The notes beneath the pieces were generated by a model. The model did not search any database and was not told the origin of the DNA. It saw only the letters and a list, made by a program, of their open reading frames with translations. A DNA stretch of 43,921 nucleotides. It comes from Rhodococcus maanshanensis NBRC 100610 (lineage in GTDB: Bacteria; Actinomycetota; Actinomycetes; Mycobacteriales; Mycobacteriaceae). The stretch covers positions 1 to 43,921 of the forward strand of contig NZ_BCXA01000056.1 in the NCBI RefSeq assembly GCF_001894865.1. The letters are read 5' to 3'. This document shows, piece after piece, positions 25,696-33,120 of the stretch. Numbering within the stretch: position 1 is the first letter of the stretch; the number at the start of each line of letters is the position of its first letter. Made by a program: the position numbers and the translations under genes.

Positions 25696-25755
25696 CTACG
25701 TCGATCGCCGAACCGTGAACACGAGTGGGAGCACCCACATGGTTACTGCGTTCAT
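25696..25755 (-). CDS. 19-residue leader ORF upstream of the hydrolase gene
   Basis: The minus strand reads AGGAGGT, 7 nt, then ATG and 19 codons (MNAVTMWVLPLVFTVRRST) to a TAG. The ribosome binding site is the best in the window. The peptide has a hydrophobic core and a basic end. Its stop lies 49 nt before the hydrolase start. I infer a translated leader peptide or small membrane peptide that could control the hydrolase gene. I know no named family for it; the strength of the Shine-Dalgarno is the main evidence. Confidence 0.55.
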   Translation of the reverse strand: MNAVTMWVLPLVFTVRRST

Positions 25756-25887
25756 GGGTCCCACCTCCTCGCGTGATGTCACGGTCTCGCGCACGCTATC
25801 AACCTGAACCGAATCCCGTCCAACCTATTTCCTGCCTCGCCATTGGCCCGTTGCACGCGCAGGGGAAGTGCCGCGAATCCCGAACGG

Positions 25888-26448
25888 CTATGGCAGTTCC
25901 CGGATCACCCGGCACGGGTTGCCCGCCGCGAACACCCGCGACGGCACGTCCTTGGTCACCACGGAGCCCGCGCCGATCACCGTGTCGTCCCCGATGGTCA
26001 CGCCGGGACAGACGATCACTCCCCCGCCCAGCCAGACGTTGTCGCCGATCACGACCGGAGCCGCCGACTCCCACCGCTGCCGCCGCGCCTCGTGGTCCTC
26101 CATCGGATGCAGCGCGGTGAGCAACTGGGCACGGGGACCGATCGAGACGTCGTTCCCGATCGTGATCGGCGCGCAGTCCATCAGGATCGCGTCGTAGTTC
26201 AGGAAGCTGTTCGAGCCGATCGTGATCAACGATCCGTAGTCGCACTGGAATCGCGGCATGACCCATGACCCCTCGCCGATCGAGCCGAGGAGCCGCTTCA
26301 ACAGGTCCAGGCGCAGCGAATCCTCGTCGGCCCCGGTGGCATTGAACTGGTCGAGCAGGCGCTGGCAGGCCTTCCGCTCCGCGACCAGGTCGGCGTCGTT
26401 GTCGCGATAGAGCTCGCCGAGCAGCATTCGATCTCGTTGTTCCCCCAT
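25888..26448 (-). CDS. Sugar O-acetyltransferase, LacA/Maa-like hexapeptide-repeat enzyme
   Basis: Transfers acetyl groups from acetyl-CoA to a sugar or similar hydroxyl acceptor in the cytoplasm. The 186-aa protein has the N-terminal Maa-type helical domain (MLLGELYRDNDADLVAERKACQRLLDQFN) followed by left-handed beta-helix repeats (ITIGSNSFLNYDAILMD, ITIGNDVSIGPRAQLLTALHP, VVIGDNVWLGGGVIVCPGVTIGDDTVIGAGSVVTKDVP). The catalytic His is probably in LLTALHPME. The start is fixed by a TAGGGT hexamer 7 nt upstream, predicting a leaderless message; the frame is open farther upstream into mshC. The acceptor is not predictable. Confidence 0.9.
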   Translation of the reverse strand: MGEQRDRMLLGELYRDNDADLVAERKACQRLLDQFNATGADEDSLRLDLLKRLLGSIGEGSWVMPRFQCDYGSLITIGSNSFLNYDAILMDCAPITIGNDVSIGPRAQLLTALHPMEDHEARRQRWESAAPVVIGDNVWLGGGVIVCPGVTIGDDTVIGAGSVVTKDVPSRVFAAGNPCRVIRELP

Positions 26449-26455
26449 GACGCCG

Positions 26456-26461
26456 ACCCTA
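26456..26461 (-). promoter_or_regulatory. -10 element of leaderless acetyltransferase promoter
   Basis: TAGGGT on the minus strand lies 7 nt before the ATG of the acetyltransferase, inside the 37-bp gap after mshC. The gene should therefore have its own transcript despite being downstream of mshC. Confidence 0.55.
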
Positions 26462-26485
26462 GCCGACGGCATGGGGGGACGCCGG

Positions 26486-27727
26486 TCAGCGCAGCGAGAC
26501 CCCGAGCAGTCCGTCGACGGCGTCCGCGAGCGCTCCCGGTGCCGACGGGTCCGAGCCGCCGTGATCCACGGCCCACCGGGCCCAGGCGTCAACAGCGTCG
26601 ATCGCCTTCGGGGTGTCCAGGTCGTCCGCCAGGTGCTGGCGCAGCCGTCCGATGGTGTCCTCCGCGGACTGGGCCGACCCGAGCGCGGCGGCACGACGCC
26701 ACAGCGCGAGGCGCTCCTCGGCCGCGGCGAGCACGTCGCCCGTCCAGGCCCGGTCGGTGCGGTAGTGCCCGGACAGCAGACCCAGCCGGATCGCCATCGG
26801 GTCGACGCCCTCGCCGCGCAGCTTCGACACGAACACCAGATTGCCGCGGCTCTTCGACATCTTCTCGCCGTCGAGCCCGATCATCCCGGTGTGCACGTAG
26901 TGCCGCGCGAATCGGCGGTCCAGCACAAGGGATTCGGCGTGCGCGGCCGAGAACTCGTGGTGCGGGAAGATCAGGTCGCTGCCGCCACCCTGCACATCGA
27001 AGCCCGAACCGATCCGGTTCAACGCGATCGCGGAGCACTCGATGTGCCACCCCGGCCTGCCCGGCCCGAACGGCGACGGCCAGGACGGCTCACCCGGTCG
27101 CTCGGCGCGCCACACCAGCGCATCGAGCCGGTCCTGCTTCCCGGCCCGCTCGGGGTCTCCCCCGCGCTCGGCGAAGAAGCGCTCCATGGTGTCGCGGTCG
27201 TAGCCGGACTCATAGCCGAACTGCTCGGTCGCGTTCGCCCGGAAGTAGACGTCCGGGTACTCCTCGTCGTCGACCACGTATGCGGAGCCCGCGGCGAGCA
27301 GCTTCTCCACCATCTCGACGACCTCGTTCACCGATTCGACGGCGCCGATGTAGTCGCGCGGCGGCAGCACCCGCAGCGCCTCCATGTCCTCGCGGAACAG
27401 CGCCGTCTCGCGCATGCCGAGCACCACCCAGTCCTCGCCGTCCCTGGCCGCACGCTCGAAGAGCGGATCGTCGACGTCGGTCACGTTCTGCACGTAGTGC
27501 ACGTTGTGACCGGCGTCGCGCCACAGGCGGTTGACGAGATCGAACGTCAGGTAGGTGGCGGCGTGCCCGAGGTGTGTGGCGTCGTAGGGGGTGATCCCGC
27601 ACACGTACATGGTGGCGGTCTCGCCCGGGGTGACGGGTCGGACCCGGCGGTCCGCGGTGTCGAAGAGCCGAAGCGGCGGCCCCTGACCGGGAACGGAGGG
27701 AACGGCTGTGTCGGACCAGGACTGCAT
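26486..27727 (-). CDS. mshC: Cysteine:GlcN-inositol ligase MshC (mycothiol biosynthesis)
   Basis: Joins L-cysteine to GlcN-Ins with ATP, the penultimate step of mycothiol synthesis in the cytoplasm. The 413-aa protein is a cysteinyl-tRNA-synthetase relative: zinc ligand Cys43 in [17 protein letters not shown], the HIGH-like motif THLGH at 51-55, zinc-site residues in [11 protein letters not shown] and [13 protein letters not shown], and KMSKS within [13 protein letters not shown]. It lacks the tRNA-binding extension of CysS and is the right length for MshC (M. tuberculosis about 414 aa). TAGGCT lies 7 nt before the ATG, so a leaderless transcript is predicted. Mycothiol is restricted to actinobacteria. 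Confidence 0.96.
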   Translation of the reverse strand: MQSWSDTAVPSVPGQGPPLRLFDTADRRVRPVTPGETATMYVCGITPYDATHLGHAATYLTFDLVNRLWRDAGHNVHYVQNVTDVDDPLFERAARDGEDWVVLGMRETALFREDMEALRVLPPRDYIGAVESVNEVVEMVEKLLAAGSAYVVDDEEYPDVYFRANATEQFGYESGYDRDTMERFFAERGGDPERAGKQDRLDALVWRAERPGEPSWPSPFGPGRPGWHIECSAIALNRIGSGFDVQGGGSDLIFPHHEFSAAHAESLVLDRRFARHYVHTGMIGLDGEKMSKSRGNLVFVSKLRGEGVDPMAIRLGLLSGHYRTDRAWTGDVLAAAEERLALWRRAAALGSAQSAEDTIGRLRQHLADDLDTPKAIDAVDAWARWAVDHGGSDPSAPGALADAVDGLLGVSLR

Positions 27728-27734
27728 ACGGACG

Positions 27735-27740
27735 AGCCTA
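27735..27740 (-). promoter_or_regulatory. -10 element of leaderless mshC promoter
   Basis: TAGGCT (minus strand) sits 7 nt before the mshC ATG. A perfect 12-bp palindrome, GGAACGCGTTCC at 27762-27773, covers the place where the -35 would be. Confidence 0.6.
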
Positions 27741-27775
27741 TCGGAGGGCCCGAAGTCCCCCGGAACGCGTTCCCG

Positions 27776-28594
27776 CTAGAAGGCGGGCCACGGGATCGGC
27801 CGGTGGTTTCCCGGCAGTGGCATCACCGGGTCCGCGAGCATGGCGTCGGTCCGCGCCACCAGCGCGTCGATCTCGTCGCCGGTGATGTGCTGGTGCAGCT
27901 GATCGGCCAGCGGGCCCCGCAGGCGCTCGGCGAGGGCCTCGACGTCGACGAGCAGTGCGCCGTGTACCGGCTGGCCGGCCCAGCCCCACAACACGGTGCG
28001 CAGCTTGTCCTCACTGTGCAGGCAGATGCCGTGATCGACGCCGTACACCGAACCGTCGATGCCCTCGAGCGCATGACCACCCTTGCGGTCCGCGTTGTTG
28101 AGCAGCACGTCGAGCACGGCCATCCGCTGCAGCCGGGGGTCGTCGGCGTGGACCAGCGCCACCTGCTCGCCGTCCCCGTCGTACGCGAGCAGCACCTCGA
28201 ACCACCCGGCAGGCACCTGGTCCGGCGGGCAGATGTCGACCAGCGCCATCCGCTCACCCAGCTCGCCGGTCGGTTCCGGCGTCTCCACCCAGCGTTGCAC
28301 CATGCCGGGGCCGTACGGCCCGTCCCGCAGGATCGTCTCCGGGATCACGCCCCATCCGAGCGCCTCGGAGATCAGATAGGACGCGACCTCGCGACCGGCG
28401 AGGGTGCCGTCCGGAAAGTCCCACAGCGGGCGCTCACCGCGGATCGGCTTGTACACGCATCGGACGCTCTGCCCGTTACTCGTGGCCTCGCAGACCAGCG
28501 TGGCGTTGCTGGCGCTGACGATCCGACCCAGCACTGACAGTTCGCCGGTGTGCAGCAACTCGGACTCCTCGTCCACGACGTGGTCGGCGGTCAA
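27776..28594 (-). CDS. SCO1664 family protein (TIGR03843), kinase-like fold
   Basis: A conserved actinobacterial protein of unknown function, 272 aa. Sequence features suggest a PI3/4-kinase-like fold: VRCVYKPIRGERPLWDFPDGTLAGREVASYLIS (possible nucleotide-binding Lys), MAVLDVLLNNADRKGGHALEGIDG (catalytic-loop-like D-x-x-x-N-N-A-D-R) and VYGVDHGICLH (metal-binding-like). It is translated 3 nt after the DUF3090 gene, so the two are coupled. The phosphomutase-like gene is next upstream, and this three-gene neighbourhood is conserved in actinobacteria. No substrate is known to me. Confidence 0.88.
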   Translation of the reverse strand: MTADHVVDEESELLHTGELSVLGRIVSASNATLVCEATSNGQSVRCVYKPIRGERPLWDFPDGTLAGREVASYLISEALGWGVIPETILRDGPYGPGMVQRWVETPEPTGELGERMALVDICPPDQVPAGWFEVLLAYDGDGEQVALVHADDPRLQRMAVLDVLLNNADRKGGHALEGIDGSVYGVDHGICLHSEDKLRTVLWGWAGQPVHGALLVDVEALAERLRGPLADQLHQHITGDEIDALVARTDAMLADPVMPLPGNHRPIPWPAF

Positions 28595-28597
28595 CGG

Positions 28598-29191
28598 CTA
28601 CTCCTCTTCGGGTAGTTCGTCGATGCGCTCGAAGTTCGCGCCACGCCGGTAGCCGTTGGTGCGGATGCAGACGTGCCCCTCAGGGGTCAGCGGCTCACCG
28701 CACAACGGGCACGGTGCGCGCCCCGCCGCGATGACCCGCTCGGACCGCAACGCGAACGCCCTGGCCTGCTCCGGCGTCAGGAAGACCCGGACCGCGTCCG
28801 GTCCGTCCTCCGCGTCGTCGAGGACCACGGACTCGTCGAACTCCGACTCGCTGACCGCGAGCAACTCGACGACAACCGAGCCCGCGTCCGCGTCCCACCC
28901 GAGGCCCATCGTGCCGACCCGGAACTCGGCGTCGATCGGCGTCATCAACGGGCTGAGGTCCTCGAGCTCGACGTCCTGCGGCGGCACGGCCGTGCCGAAC
29001 CGGCGGTGCACCTCGTCGAGCAGCAGTCCCATCCGGTCGGCGAGCACCTGTACCTGCTGCTTCTCCAGCAGCACGGTGATCACCCTGGACTCGTGGATCG
29101 CCTGGAGATAAAAGGCACGGTCACCCGGCTCGCCGACGGTGCCGGCGATGAATCGATCAGGGGTGCGGAAAACGTGTATTGCTCGGGACAT
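28598..29191 (-). CDS. DUF3090 family protein (TIGR03847)
   Basis: A 197-aa protein of unknown function conserved in actinobacteria. It begins MSRAIHVFRTPDRFIAGTVGEPGDRAFYLQA and ends with a zinc-ribbon-like CPLCGEPLTPEGHVC plus RTNGYRR, so metal binding is plausible. GGAGG 5 nt before the ATG at 29191 decides this start over an earlier in-frame Met at 29266. It pairs with the SCO1664-family gene downstream (3-nt gap). A possible -10 (GATAAT, minus strand) is at 29291-29296, which would give a leader of about 90 nt. Confidence 0.88.
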   Translation of the reverse strand: MSRAIHVFRTPDRFIAGTVGEPGDRAFYLQAIHESRVITVLLEKQQVQVLADRMGLLLDEVHRRFGTAVPPQDVELEDLSPLMTPIDAEFRVGTMGLGWDADAGSVVVELLAVSESEFDESVVLDDAEDGPDAVRVFLTPEQARAFALRSERVIAAGRAPCPLCGEPLTPEGHVCIRTNGYRRGANFERIDELPEEE

Positions 29192-29306
29192 CAGCACCTC
29201 CGTCTGGTCGAGCGGTCGATATCTGTAACCGTGGTCGGGCGGAATCGCGGCGCAGGTCGCGTCCACGACGGGACTCGGGTCGCGTCACTCATTATCCGCC
29301 CACCCC

Positions 29307-29999
29307 CTACCTTCCCACCTCGCCGCCGGGAACGGCATCCGACGATCCGACGCCCGCGGGCTTGGCAGGCGCGCTGCCGTTGAGTCCCGACAGGTCGCCC
29401 GTGTCGTTCATCCGCAGCACGAACGGTCGGGTCGCGGTGTAGCGCACCACGCTCACCGACGCCGGATCGGCGACGATCCGCTGGAACCCGTCCAGGTGGG
29501 TCCCGAGTGCATCGGCGAGCACCGACTTGATCACATCACCGTGCGTGCAGGCCAGCCACAGCACGTCCCCGCCGTGTTCCTCGGCGAGCCTCGCGTCGTG
29601 CGCGCGGACCGCGGCGACCGCCCTGGCCTGCACCTGCGCCAGGCCCTCGCCGTCGGGGAACACCGCCGCGGACGGGTGCTGCTGCACCACCTTCCACAGC
29701 GGTTCCTCCAGCAGGTCCTTGATCGCCTGTCCGGTCCACGACCCGTAGTCCACCTCGATCAACCGGTCGTCGGCGATCGGGTCAAGGTCCCGATCCCGCG
29801 CCAACGGTTCGACGGTCCGTTCGCAGCGCAGCAGCGGGGAACGCACGATCGCCGCAAGCGGCACGCCGGAGAGCCGATCCACCACCGCGCGGGACTGCTC
29901 CCGGCCGCGGTCGTCGAGATCGATGCCCGGCGACCGGCCGGCGAGCATGCCAGAGGTGTTGGATGTCGATCGCCCGTGCCGCAGCAGGATCACTGTCAT
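29307..29999 (-). CDS. Histidine phosphatase family protein, MSMEG_4193-type (TIGR03848)
   Basis: A 230-aa phosphatase or phosphomutase of the histidine phosphatase superfamily. The N-terminal RHG motif is LLRHGRSTSNTSG (phosphohistidine His8). The second catalytic region is RSPLLRCERTVEPL with Glu in DDRLIEVDYGSWTG, and the second His lies in LWLACTHGDVIKSVLADALG. The last 40 residues are a low-complexity, Pro/Gly/Ala-rich tail. TAGTCT lies 6 nt before the ATG and overlaps the uppP stop codon, so a leaderless start inside the end of uppP is predicted. The substrate is unknown. Confidence 0.9.
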   Translation of the reverse strand: MTVILLRHGRSTSNTSGMLAGRSPGIDLDDRGREQSRAVVDRLSGVPLAAIVRSPLLRCERTVEPLARDRDLDPIADDRLIEVDYGSWTGQAIKDLLEEPLWKVVQQHPSAAVFPDGEGLAQVQARAVAAVRAHDARLAEEHGGDVLWLACTHGDVIKSVLADALGTHLDGFQRIVADPASVSVVRYTATRPFVLRMNDTGDLSGLNGSAPAKPAGVGSSDAVPGGEVGR

Positions 30000-30005
30000 G
30001 GGACC

Positions 30006-30011
30006 AGACTA
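30006..30011 (-). promoter_or_regulatory. -10 element of leaderless phosphatase promoter
   Basis: TAGTCT (minus strand) is 6 nt before the phosphatase ATG and includes the uppP stop codon TAG. The gene may therefore be expressed independently of uppP. Confidence 0.55.
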
Positions 30012-30857
30012 GGTCGCCGAGATCACGCCGGTGCCCAGCAACCCGAACACCAGCAGACCCAGGATGATGCGGTAGCCCACGAACCAGTACATCGAGTGGT
30101 CGACCACGAACCGCAGCAACCACGCGATGGTGACGTACCCGATCACGAACGCGATCAGGGTCGCCACGATCAGCTGGGCCCCGCTGGCGTTGAGTCCCTC
30201 GCCCGCGGGCGCGAATGCGTCGGGGAGGCTGAACAATCCGGCCGCGGTGACCGCGGGGATCGCCAACAGGAACGAGTAGCGGGCTGCCGCCTCACGGGTG
30301 AGACCGAGGAACAGGCCTGCGCTGATGGTGCCGCCGGACCGCGACACACCGGGGATCAGGGCCAGCGCCTGAGCGGAGCCCATGATCACGCCGTCCTTGA
30401 GCGTGAGCTGTTCGATCGGCCTGCGCTTGCGCCCGTAGTACTCGGCCGCGGCGATCACCAGCGCGAAGACGATGAGCATCGTCGCGACCAGCCACAGGTT
30501 GCGCGCCCCGGTGCGGACCTGGTCCTTGAAGAGGAACCCGAGGACGCCGACGGGGATGGTGCCGACGATGACGTACCAGCCCATCTTGTAGTCGTGGTCG
30601 CCGCGCTTGCCCGGGTCGAACAGGCCACGGAACCAGGCCATCGCGATCCGCCAGATGTCCCTGGCGAAGTAGACGAGCACCGCGGCCTCGGTGCCGAGTT
30701 GGGTCACCGCGGTGAAGGAGGCGCCCGCGTCGGTGTCCCAGAACAGTTCCGACACGATACGAAGATGGCCGGAGGAGGAAATCGGCAGGAACTCGGTCAG
30801 CCCCTGGATCACTCCGAGGACGATGGCCTGCAGCCATGTCATCGATTCCACGATCAC
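30009..30857 (-). CDS. uppP: Undecaprenyl-diphosphatase UppP (BacA family)
   Basis: Dephosphorylates undecaprenyl (or decaprenyl) pyrophosphate at the membrane, recycling the lipid carrier for peptidoglycan and arabinogalactan synthesis. The 282-aa protein has seven or eight hydrophobic segments and both signature motifs, [15 protein letters not shown] (residues 19-32, catalytic Glu22) and [14 protein letters not shown]. The GTG start at 30857 is preferred because GGAG lies 7 nt before it; an ATG five codons later (MTWLQ) is the alternative. It diverges from the aldo/keto reductase gene. Confidence 0.95.
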   Translation of the reverse strand: MIVESMTWLQAIVLGVIQGLTEFLPISSSGHLRIVSELFWDTDAGASFTAVTQLGTEAAVLVYFARDIWRIAMAWFRGLFDPGKRGDHDYKMGWYVIVGTIPVGVLGFLFKDQVRTGARNLWLVATMLIVFALVIAAAEYYGRKRRPIEQLTLKDGVIMGSAQALALIPGVSRSGGTISAGLFLGLTREAAARYSFLLAIPAVTAAGLFSLPDAFAPAGEGLNASGAQLIVATLIAFVIGYVTIAWLLRFVVDHSMYWFVGYRIILGLLVFGLLGTGVISAT

Positions 30858-30918
30858 TGGCCGACTCCAGGGGACACGTTAACGCGGCAAAGAAGATTCA
30901 CGGGAGCGACCGTACCCG

Positions 30919-30937
30919 GCGCGCCCCCTGGGCGCGC
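30919..30937. promoter_or_regulatory. Inverted repeat in the uppP/aldo-keto-reductase divergent gap
   Basis: GCGCGCCC-CCT-GGGCGCGC, an 8-bp perfect inverted repeat with a 3-nt loop, lies just upstream of a TACGCT -10 candidate (30953-30958) for the plus-strand gene. It could be an operator or a hairpin. Confidence 0.35.
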
Positions 30938-30981
30938 ACCGCGCGGCACCACTACGCTCCCCTTCTTGTGGTGATCGAATT

Positions 30982-31902
30982 ATGAGGCAGCGCGCGGTCG
31001 GAGACAGCGGACTCCGGGTGTCCCGCATCGGGCTCGGCACGCTCGGGTGGGGTCGGGACACGGACGGCGTCGAGGCCGCGGCCCAGCTGATGGGTTTCGC
31101 GGAATCCGGTGGCACCCTTGTCGATTCGGCACCGTTCTACGGCGACGGCGTGTCGCAGCGGATCCTTGCCGAGCTGCTCGACGACGTGGTGCCGCGCAGC
31201 CAGCTCGTGCTCAGCAGCAGCTCGGGCATCCATCCGGGCCGCGAACGCCTCGACTGCTCCCGCCGCGCGCTGATCGGTCAGCTCGACGCGACCCTCAAGG
31301 AGCTGGGCACCGACCACCTCGACCTGTGGCAGGTCGCGACCTGGGATCCGTTCACCCCGGCCGAGGAGGTCGCCTCGGCGCTCGAGTTCGCGGTCGCGAC
31401 GGGACGCGCCCGATACGTCGGCGCGCGCGGCCACCTGGGCTGGCAGCTGGCCACCGCCGCGGCAGGCACCAAGCTCATCGCCACCCAGGCCGAGTACTCG
31501 CTGCTCGCCCGCGGGGTGGAGGACGAACTGATCCCGGCCGCCGACCATCACGGCATCGGCCTGCTGGCGGCCGTTCCGTTGGCGGGCGGCGTGCTGACCG
31601 GCAAGTACCGCGACGGCATCCCCGCCGACTCCCGCGGGGCAACCGAGTCCGGCGCGGACCTGGTGGTCGGGTACCTGAACGACGACCACACCGCCCGGGT
31701 CGTCGAGGCCGTCGTCACGGCGGCCGACGGGCTCGGGGCCTCCCCGCTGGCCGTGGCGCTGGCGTGGGTGTGCGACCGGCCAGGGGTGGCCAGCGCCATC
31801 GTCGGCGCCAGGGACTACGCCCAGCACACCGGCGTGCTCGCGGCCGAGGACCTGGAGTTGCCCGCGGCGATCGCCGCGGCCCTCGACGACGTCAGCGCCT
31901 GA
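30982..31902 (+). CDS. Aldo/keto reductase-fold protein lacking two catalytic residues
   Basis: A 306-aa protein with the AKR barrel pattern: RVSRIGLGTLGWG, GGTLVDSAPFYGDG (tetrad Asp and Tyr present), ATQAEYSLLARGVEDELIPAADHHGIGLLAAVPLAGGVLTGKY and the cofactor-binding region GVASAIVGARDYAQ. The catalytic Lys expected after strand 3 is absent (LVLSSSSGIHPG), and the catalytic His expected in strand 4 is replaced (LDLWQVATWDP). Standard hydride transfer with proton relay is therefore doubtful. It may bind nicotinamide cofactors or act on another substrate. It is followed 40 nt later by the PPOX gene. A TACGCT -10 at 30953 would give a short leader. Confidence 0.85.
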   Translation: MRQRAVGDSGLRVSRIGLGTLGWGRDTDGVEAAAQLMGFAESGGTLVDSAPFYGDGVSQRILAELLDDVVPRSQLVLSSSSGIHPGRERLDCSRRALIGQLDATLKELGTDHLDLWQVATWDPFTPAEEVASALEFAVATGRARYVGARGHLGWQLATAAAGTKLIATQAEYSLLARGVEDELIPAADHHGIGLLAAVPLAGGVLTGKYRDGIPADSRGATESGADLVVGYLNDDHTARVVEAVVTAADGLGASPLAVALAWVCDRPGVASAIVGARDYAQHTGVLAAEDLELPAAIAAALDDVSA

Positions 31903-31930
31903 CGGCCCCACCTCCGGCAGTCTGGCCACC

Positions 31931-31936
31931 TACGCT
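31931..31936 (+). promoter_or_regulatory. -10 element of leaderless PPOX-gene promoter
   Basis: TACGCT is 6 nt before the GTG at 31943. The intervening GGAGGG is too close to the start codon to serve as a Shine-Dalgarno. Confidence 0.5.
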
Positions 31937-31942
31937 GGAGGG

Positions 31943-32392
31943 GTGCCTTCCACGTCGATGCCGCAGGCCGAGCTTCGCAGCCGGTTCGCCCGCGCACGGG
32001 TCGCGCGGCTGGCCACCGCAGGCGCCGACGGGCTGCCGCACCTGGTGCCGGTGGTCTTCGCGATGGCGGGCGGGGTGATCTACACGGCGGTCGACGACAA
32101 ACCCAAGTCGACGCGGCGGCTCCGACGGCTCGACAACATCACCGCGACCGGGCGGGTCAGCCTGCTGGTCGACGAGTACGCCGAGGACTGGTCGCAACTC
32201 TGGTGGATCCGCGTCGACGGCACGGCGCGGGTGCTCGACGACGACGCGCAGAGCCGGATCGGCACCGACGCGCTCGTGCGGAAGTACGTGCAGTACACGA
32301 CCTCTCCGCCCGAGGGTCCGGTGGTCGCGATCGATCCGGCGCGATGGGTCTCCTGGTCCGCCCTGGACACCCGATCTACTAGGGCAGGCTAA
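31943..32392 (+). CDS. PPOX-class probable F420-dependent protein (Rv0121-type, TIGR03668)
   Basis: A split-barrel flavin/deazaflavin-binding protein of 149 aa that probably uses cofactor F420, as other actinobacterial members of the class do. Typical segments are RFARARVARLATAGADGLPHLVPVVFAMAGGVIYTAVDDKPKSTRRLRRLDNI and RVSLLVDEYAEDWSQLWWIRVDGTARVL. The start is GTG with a leaderless -10. Its last codons and TAA form part of the IdeR/DtxR-like box that precedes the heme oxygenase gene. The substrate is unknown. Confidence 0.88.
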   Translation: MPSTSMPQAELRSRFARARVARLATAGADGLPHLVPVVFAMAGGVIYTAVDDKPKSTRRLRRLDNITATGRVSLLVDEYAEDWSQLWWIRVDGTARVLDDDAQSRIGTDALVRKYVQYTTSPPEGPVVAIDPARWVSWSALDTRSTRAG

Positions 32393-32397
32393 CCTTG
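32379..32397 (+). promoter_or_regulatory. IdeR/DtxR-like iron box upstream of heme oxygenase
   Basis: CTAGGGCAGGCTAACCTTG matches the mycobacterial IdeR consensus TTAGGTTAGGCTAACCTAA at 14 of 19 positions, with the right half-site (AGGCTAACCT) intact. It overlaps the TAA stop of the PPOX gene and lies 36 nt before the heme oxygenase ATG. It predicts iron-dependent repression of the heme operon. Confidence 0.7.
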
Positions 32398-32433
32398 TAC
32401 GGAATGCGCTTCCGAGGAGCTACAGGAGAAACG

Positions 32434-33120
32434 ATGACAGTGCTCGATGCCGGTGTCGACGCCGCGGATGATGCGACCGGATTGGCCGAGCGGATCAGGA
32501 CGCAGACCGACGCGGCACACCGCCAGACCGAGCAGTCGCGCTTCGTCGGTGATCTCCTCGCGGGCAAGCTGACCAGCGCCGGGTACGCGGCCCTGCTCGG
32601 CCAGACCTACCTGGTGTACCTCGCCCTCGAGGAGGCGGGCCGTGCCCAGGCATCGAACCCGATCGTGGCGGAGTTCCTCGGCGACGAGCTCCTGCGCACC
32701 GAGGCACTCGAGGCCGACCTGGAGTTCCTGCTCGGCGCGAACTGGCGCGACGAGATCACCCCGCTGCCCGCCACCACCCGGTACGTCGACCGGCTCAACG
32801 AGGTCGCGTTCGACTGGCCCGCCGGCTTCGTCGCGCACCACTACATCCGCTACATGGGCGACCTCTCGGGCGGGCAGATCATCCGCCGGATGCTCGAGCG
32901 CGCCTACGGCTACACCACCGACGGGCTGCGGTTCTACATCTTCGACCAGATCGAGAAGCCCAAGCTCTACAAGGACGCCTACCGAGGCAAGCTCGACGCC
33001 GCGCCGCTGTCCGCGGACGAGCAGCAGCGCCTGATCGACGAGGTGATCCTGGCCTACCGGCTCAACGGCGACCTGTTCGCCGACCTCGAGGCCGAGATCG
33101 AGAGCTACCTGGTCAAATGA
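32434..33120 (+). CDS. hmuO: Biliverdin-producing heme oxygenase (HmuO-like)
   Basis: Opens the haem ring with oxygen to release iron, carbon monoxide and biliverdin in the cytoplasm. The 228-aa, all-helical protein has the proximal haem-ligand His29 in TDAAHRQTEQSRF and the distal Gly-rich helix YIRYMGDLSGGQIIRRM. AGGAG lies 6 nt before the chosen ATG at 32434; upstream in-frame codons overlap the iron box and are not used. It is coupled by ATGA to the heme-binding lipoprotein gene, so haem uptake and degradation share one iron-regulated operon. Confidence 0.95.
   Translation: MTVLDAGVDAADDATGLAERIRTQTDAAHRQTEQSRFVGDLLAGKLTSAGYAALLGQTYLVYLALEEAGRAQASNPIVAEFLGDELLRTEALEADLEFLLGANWRDEITPLPATTRYVDRLNEVAFDWPAGFVAHHYIRYMGDLSGGQIIRRMLERAYGYTTDGLRFYIFDQIEKPKLYKDAYRGKLDAAPLSADEQQRLIDEVILAYRLNGDLFADLEAEIESYLVK

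Noticed and set aside
24824-26448. JetD candidate downstream of jetC
   Set aside because: The two genes there are an alpha/beta hydrolase and a hexapeptide acetyltransferase on the opposite strand; neither has DUF2399 or Toprim features.
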